Under the pieces are notes generated by a model, which worked only from the letters and a program-made list of their open reading frames with translations, was not told where the DNA came from and searched no databases. A stretch of 64,000 nucleotides of DNA from Scedosporium boydii (Eukaryota; Ascomycota; Sordariomycetes; Microascales; Microascaceae): NCBI GenBank assembly GCA_002221725.1, contig NJFT01000123.1, positions 1 through 64,000 of the forward strand. Direction: 5' to 3'. This document shows, piece after piece, positions 59,647 through 64,000 of the stretch. Position 1 is the first letter of the stretch; every line of letters starts with the position of its first letter. Both the position numbers and the translations under genes were made by a program.

Positions 59647-61730
59647 GCGGGCCTCGGTGTTTTTTTGTTTCAGCAGTCTATTCTAAATTCTGAAATATAG
59701 TGGTAAACTCTATATTGTTCCACTGACTTTTGTCGACGCAAACTCCAGGGACTTGGTCGTCGTTATGGTTAATTCGGAGGAGAGTTTCCCATGTGAGCCT
59801 GCGTTCGGGAAGCCAGATTTTGCTTACCGAAGTCCTCGGCCTTCCAATCAACGAAGTCTTTTCGTTTACACCTCCACTCGCTACGGCGTCAGATCGTTCT
59901 CTCCCCACAACCCAAGATTCTGGTTGGGCTCCCTCGGGAGTGGGTTGGGTTCGCATGCGGCACTCGAGCTAAAGTCAGAACATTATTCGCAAGGCTGCCC
60001 GTCACACCCGCATTTGAACGCGCGCAGTGAAACCATGGAACAAACGGCCGTAATTTCCATCCGAATGTAGAAACATACGGACTGGCCGACGGACGGAGTT
60101 GGCCGATAGTAACACAAATCTGTGGGAACAACCAAAACGATGATATCCTTCATTGGTCTCTGCTATTCGATTTACGAGAGGATATATTGTCTGACCCTGA
60201 TTGTGATGGCCTATTGCGGCTGTTCCCGAGAGCCGACCACCCTCCCTCCTCTCCCGTCCCCCCTTCCTCTCTTTGGTCAATAGAAAGTAGAACGGGGTTT
60301 GGGATCGAGATAAGAAATAAGATGCCATTTACCTCTTCTCTTCCACTTGACTTACCGAGCCTTACTGTAGCCATGTTGTGTGAAACTGGCTTCAACCTAT
60401 CGCGACTTGCATCAATGCCCACCACATTCGTCATGATGGCTGCCCAATGTCCCGGATTTCCAATCCACCGTCTCTGTTACGATTGAGGGGAATGGTTGGC
60501 TATATCTGTTGGAGGAAGACCCAGTGCGTCTCCCTTCGCTTGCGACACCTCCAACTCCACAGCCTGGTCCCAGATCCGAGTCCTGGGCTTTCTACCGCTG
60601 TGAGGGTATTCATGACTCTGGCAGCAAGAATAAGAGTCACCCGCCGGCCCTGTTAAGTCGGAATCTTATATTCTTCCTAGCATTTGCCTGTTAAAGATAC
60701 CGAGGAGATTGAGCTGCTACGGTGAGAAGGTCTCCAAACCCCGTGGCCTTACGAGGGGAAAGTAGCGGTGGCTTAACCATGCTAATGAGTAACGAGATCG
60801 CATCGAACATATACCGTATATATCCTCCCATCCAAAGCGAGCCAACAATGAATCAGAATTCGGGCTTCGAGCGAGTGATGCGTTGCGACATCTAGCCCAC
60901 AGCCTGCTTATCCAGACAATTTGACGTCAGAGACAACACTTCTTTATGCGCATTTCGTCTTGCATTAGGGCGAATAGAAAATGTCCTTGATATAGATGCG
61001 GACCACGATGGCTGCTGGGGAGTTAGTCCCCAAGAGGGTTCACCCCCCTTCCCCGCCCTTCCCACTCCAAGACCACTCAACAGAGCCTGACATGATCTTT
61101 CTTCCTAAGCCCCGACCTCCCAAATGTTGCTGGAAACGGAATGTGATCTGCTAATTGCGGTCGGGTTTTCGATTGTTCCGGTCGGGACTCGGACCTGTTC
61201 GGCGCTGGTACTGCCCCCTGGTGATATGACAGACAGACGCGGGTTCTTTCTGTTGAATCGCTTTCATTGCAAGGCTCTACTCATCACATCAGATGGTGTG
61301 TAGCCCCTCCCTTCCGGCGGTGAAGGAACGCGGCTCCCACGGTGTTTGTGTATTGGCCAGGTTGGAAGAGTTGGTGTGCTGTGCGCTCCGCAAGGCCTTT
61401 CCGACTCCGGAACCGGGGAGGAAATGCGGCTCTGCGCGGCCTGGTACGAACCATGGAGTATGGGCCTCATTCTCGTCCCCGGAGACGAGCACTTGGGAAG
61501 CAGTAGTCGTGGTGTCGTCCCATCTCACCCACCGTCTTACTCTTTGTGTCGTCTTCCTTACCTGCTCTGGTGAAGCTATATCTTGACTACCTCCCAGCCT
61601 AGGCCCTTCCCATGCTCAACGGCATGTTGCTTCTAGCACTACTAAGAAAACTGCCTACGATACCTATTATACAATCCCACATTCGTCCAATACATCGTAT
61701 TATTTCCCAAAACGCTCCATTGATATTAAT
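59647..61730. other. 2.1 kb without a supported gene
   Basis: Short open frames on both strands show no domain or coding-like composition. It probably contains the 3' UTR of the SET gene and the promoter and leader of the next gene. No tRNA or repeat recognised. Confidence 0.45.
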
Positions 61731-62796
61731 ATGGTACGTGTCCTAAGTCTCTACATGACAGCCGCCATGAAACTAATTGACATTTCTTCCACAAGTACTC
61801 GCAGCGAGGGTATTTCGCTAGCAGCGACTATAATGCTACCGTTGACACCGGGATTAGCTTCCTCTTCGTCGTCAACCGACTAGACATAACGCTGACGGAG
61901 CCATGCCCTGATGGGTGGGGAAATGTTATTCCCCCCAAAGCCAGCGATGGCTTCGCTGGTGAGAAACAAAGCGTCGTGATGCGTTACAAGGACGGTCGCG
62001 TCACCCCAGCTTCGGGCTATCACTGGGACCGGGAGGGTGGATGGGGGACCGCAGGCAGCATTGTTGGGACATACCCTACTACGAAGTACAAGGAACAAAC
62101 GGTATTCTCCTGCAATCCGCACCTCCCTATCGTCGTTGGCAATTTTGACCCGACGGTTGAAGTCAGCGATCGCGACATCGATGCCAGGAAGTGGAATCTC
62201 CTCCATTTCGATGACAGGCCAGAGTTTCCGGCCATATCCTTCGCCAATGGCAACGCGGTAGGCAGGGCGTACGTAGTAGGCAGTAACCCAAGTTGGATGC
62301 CGAGCCTCGTCCCACACACGTTCCGGAACCGATCGCAATACCGGCCGCAACAATCGAGGGGTCTCAGTGGTGATGTGCCGCTCGTGTTGGGGCTCATGGC
62401 CTTCTGGGATGATTGGTGGAATGATCACCACGACCGGATGCAAAACACGTTCTACGGGCACGATTCGTACTGGCGTGATGGAGTATGGACACAGAGAGAG
62501 GAACCAAAAGGATGTAAGAAAATCCTTCCCTATCGCTTTCCCCGTTTCCCTAAGAAATGGCGCAGCCACCCCACCCCTTTTCTTTTTCTTCTTTTCGAAT
62601 GTCAGGATTCTGAGAGATACTTCTTGACCTAGATCCCACCATTGAAGAGACGCCGCGAGGCTTTCTCGTCCATGTTAGTCTTGATGACTACGAGAATCCT
62701 TATTCGACAAAAGAAGCGTTGAAGAGGCTTGAACAAGAGCACCCAATCGTCCCGGACATCTCGGAGGACGCCTCGGAGCATTACCCCTACTACTAG
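61731..62796 (+). CDS. Unrecognised protein gene with irregular 3' end
   Basis: The start codon is the last three bases of an exon: ATG at 61731-61733 is followed directly by GTACGTG, and the 62-nt intron ends ACAAG at 61795. The body, 61796 onwards, reads YSQRGYFASSDYN, then DTGISFLFVVNRLDITLTEP and DGWGNVIPP, and is open to 62632. It is rich in aromatic residues (FWDDWWNDHHDR) and has no signal peptide or membrane helix. A further 60 coding-like codons run to a TAG at 62794-62796 (FLVHVSLDDYENPYSTKEAL, DASEHYPYY). A canonical intron (62514-62605) would keep their frame but place TGA-TTC-TGA in front of them. An alternative intron, 62483-62616, avoids the stops and gives 289 residues. No family recognised; it may be lineage-specific or decaying. 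Confidence 0.5.
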
Positions 62797-63185
62797 GAGT
62801 GCCATTCGTCTCCTCGCCCAAGGTTCAAGGCCCAGGGTCATGCGCATTTCTTCAGGAGCGCCTAGAGCTCAGCAGCGGGTCTTATGTTATAGGGGATAGA
62901 CGGGAGGTGCGCCCCGGGCCTGAGCAGTTGCGGTGTTAAAGGCAGGATCAACCAATAGTCGATTGATATTTCCTCCTGTCATCTTTCGCCAAAAACACCA
63001 ATGTCCATATTCGAGTTTCCTTTTTCCCTTCTCTTTCGTTCCATCTTTTTTCTCGCGAATCCCAAAATGCTTCACACACAGAGAGAATGCTTAGCCGGTT
63101 CAAGAAATACACAAGAGACATATTTTTCAAAGCCTCCCATTCTTTTCATTAAACACGCTCTAAAACTACCTCTTAAACCCGGCTT
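62797..63185. other. Convergent intergenic region
   Basis: 390 bp between the 3' ends of the unrecognised gene and the AP-1 mu gene. Holds only UTR-like sequence. Confidence 0.5.
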
Positions 63186-64000
63186 TCATACAGCATCGGG
63201 AAGTCTGACGGCTATATCCCCAGACTGCGTAATGTACCTCACCCAGGGCAGAGACGGGTATTGTAACTAGATGTCCGCGATGTCAGATATGGCTTGTATG
63301 AGGAGATGGAAATTGGGGAAGGGGGGGGGGAAAAGACGTACCTTGGGTTCCGTAATCTTTAGATACCGCACTTGGATACCGCTCGTAGTGAAATAAGGAA
63401 TCTCGAACTTAACCTGAATCGGCCTCTTCGCGCCCTTACCGCCTCCAACGCCACCCATACTACCTCCGAAACCACCGGTCATACCGCCGCCGTGCTCATC
63501 ATCTCCCCTCACAGAGGGTAGGCCTAGCTCCGCCCTCATGAGGAATTCCTTGGAACCACCAAACTGTTTAATCTTCCATACAATAGCGCTCTGCTCCGGT
63601 GCGTAGTGCACGGATCCGATGTTCGTTCTGAAGCGGGGTGAGTCGGCATCGTCTGGTACGGGCACTATGATCTCGACGTTGTTTGCGGTGCTGCGGCGCT
63701 TGAATTGCGCCCTGGCCTTCAGCATGTACTCGATGCGGGAACCGCTATGAGACTCGACTACACATTCAACCCAAATCAACGGTTTGACCTGTGTGTTTAG
63801 ACGGTAACTCATGAGCTCGAACTCGCCGTCTGGAGGAATAAAGGAGATGGTGCGGTCGTTTTCGAAGCGTGAGAGTCGCACACACTGGTGGAACTTGACG
63901 TCTTCCATCTCGATGGCCTTTCCTCTGGTCGTTCGCCCCGTAGTCTCGAACATGACCTTGTCGTTAAGACCTAACCTTAGTTCGGGCATGCCGCTAAGGT
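63186..64000 (-). CDS. APM1: AP-1 clathrin adaptor complex mu subunit, C-terminal part (cut by the window edge)
   Basis: Medium subunit of the AP-1 complex, which sorts cargo at the trans-Golgi and endosomes by binding YxxPhi signals. Two exons are inside the window: 64000-63342 and 63266-63186, joined in phase 0. This is the mu homology domain: LSGMPELRLGLNDKVMFE, the KFHQCVRLSRFENDRTISFI and PDGEFELMSYRL blocks, VKPLIWVECVVESHSGSRIE, and the ending TEPKLQYPSLPWVRYITQSG...RLPDAV. YPSLPWVRYITQSG is typical of mu1 and mu2; the GEFELMSYRLN and RLPDAV spellings fit mu1. A Gly/Met-rich insert (GGGMTGGFGGSMGG) lies in the last third, in a loop that is shorter in yeast. The N-terminal longin-like half lies beyond the right edge. 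Confidence 0.9.

Noticed and set aside
62514..62613. TGA-TTC-TGA after the intron as selenocysteine or programmed readthrough
   Set aside because: Filamentous ascomycetes are not known to use selenocysteine and no supporting hairpin was seen; alternative splicing or gene decay is simpler.
1..64000. CRISPR array, biosynthetic cluster or defence system
   Set aside because: No regularly spaced repeats and no polyketide, peptide synthetase, terpene or NLR-like genes; the sequence is eukaryotic with dispersed housekeeping genes.

Overview
The window is nuclear DNA of a filamentous ascomycete (Pezizomycotina, probably a Sordariomycete). The reasons are genes with short introns (mostly 50-135 nt, GTAnGT...YAG), Zn2Cys6 and Opi1-type regulators, single-copy housekeeping genes on both strands with no operons, and fungus-specific families (DUF1996, Mmc1-like). 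I inferred splice sites by hand; in every complete model the summed exons are a multiple of three. Species is not determined.

Layout. 0-9 kb: a possible partial gene at the left edge (-), a Bor1-type anion transporter (-) and a mitochondrial m-AAA protease (-). 9-13 kb: a Zn2Cys6 transcription factor (-). 13-25.6 kb: two long gene-poor stretches around one membrane-protein gene (-). 25.6-41 kb: a dense housekeeping block with cysteinyl-tRNA synthetase (-) divergent from tRNA m1A58 methyltransferase Trm61 (+), an Mmc1-like mitochondrial protein (+), SmD3 (-), a small Cys-rich protein (-), E2 enzyme Ubc7 (+) and an auxilin/Swa2-type J protein (-), then a decayed coding relic (+). 44-55 kb: a secreted DUF1996 protein (+), a membrane-anchored protein (+), a pICln/Lot5 protein (-), a small coiled-coil protein (+) and an Opi1/CCG-8-type regulator (-). 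55-64 kb: a gene-poor stretch, an Rkm4/SETD6-like SET methyltransferase (+), another gap, an unrecognised gene with a disturbed 3' end (+), and the C-terminal part of the AP-1 mu subunit (-), cut by the window edge.

The genes do not form a biosynthetic cluster or a defence island. Several belong to core RNA and protein handling (CysRS, Trm61, SmD3, Ubc7, m-AAA, Rkm4) and clathrin traffic (auxilin, AP-1 mu). The least ordinary signals are the 9-mer TACTTCGTA, scattered in the gene-poor parts far above chance, the decayed gene at 40.9-41.5 kb, and the gene at 61.7-62.8 kb, whose coding extension is interrupted by two TGA codons right after a canonical intron. I saw no CRISPR array, rRNA, convincing tRNA, intact transposon or viral gene.
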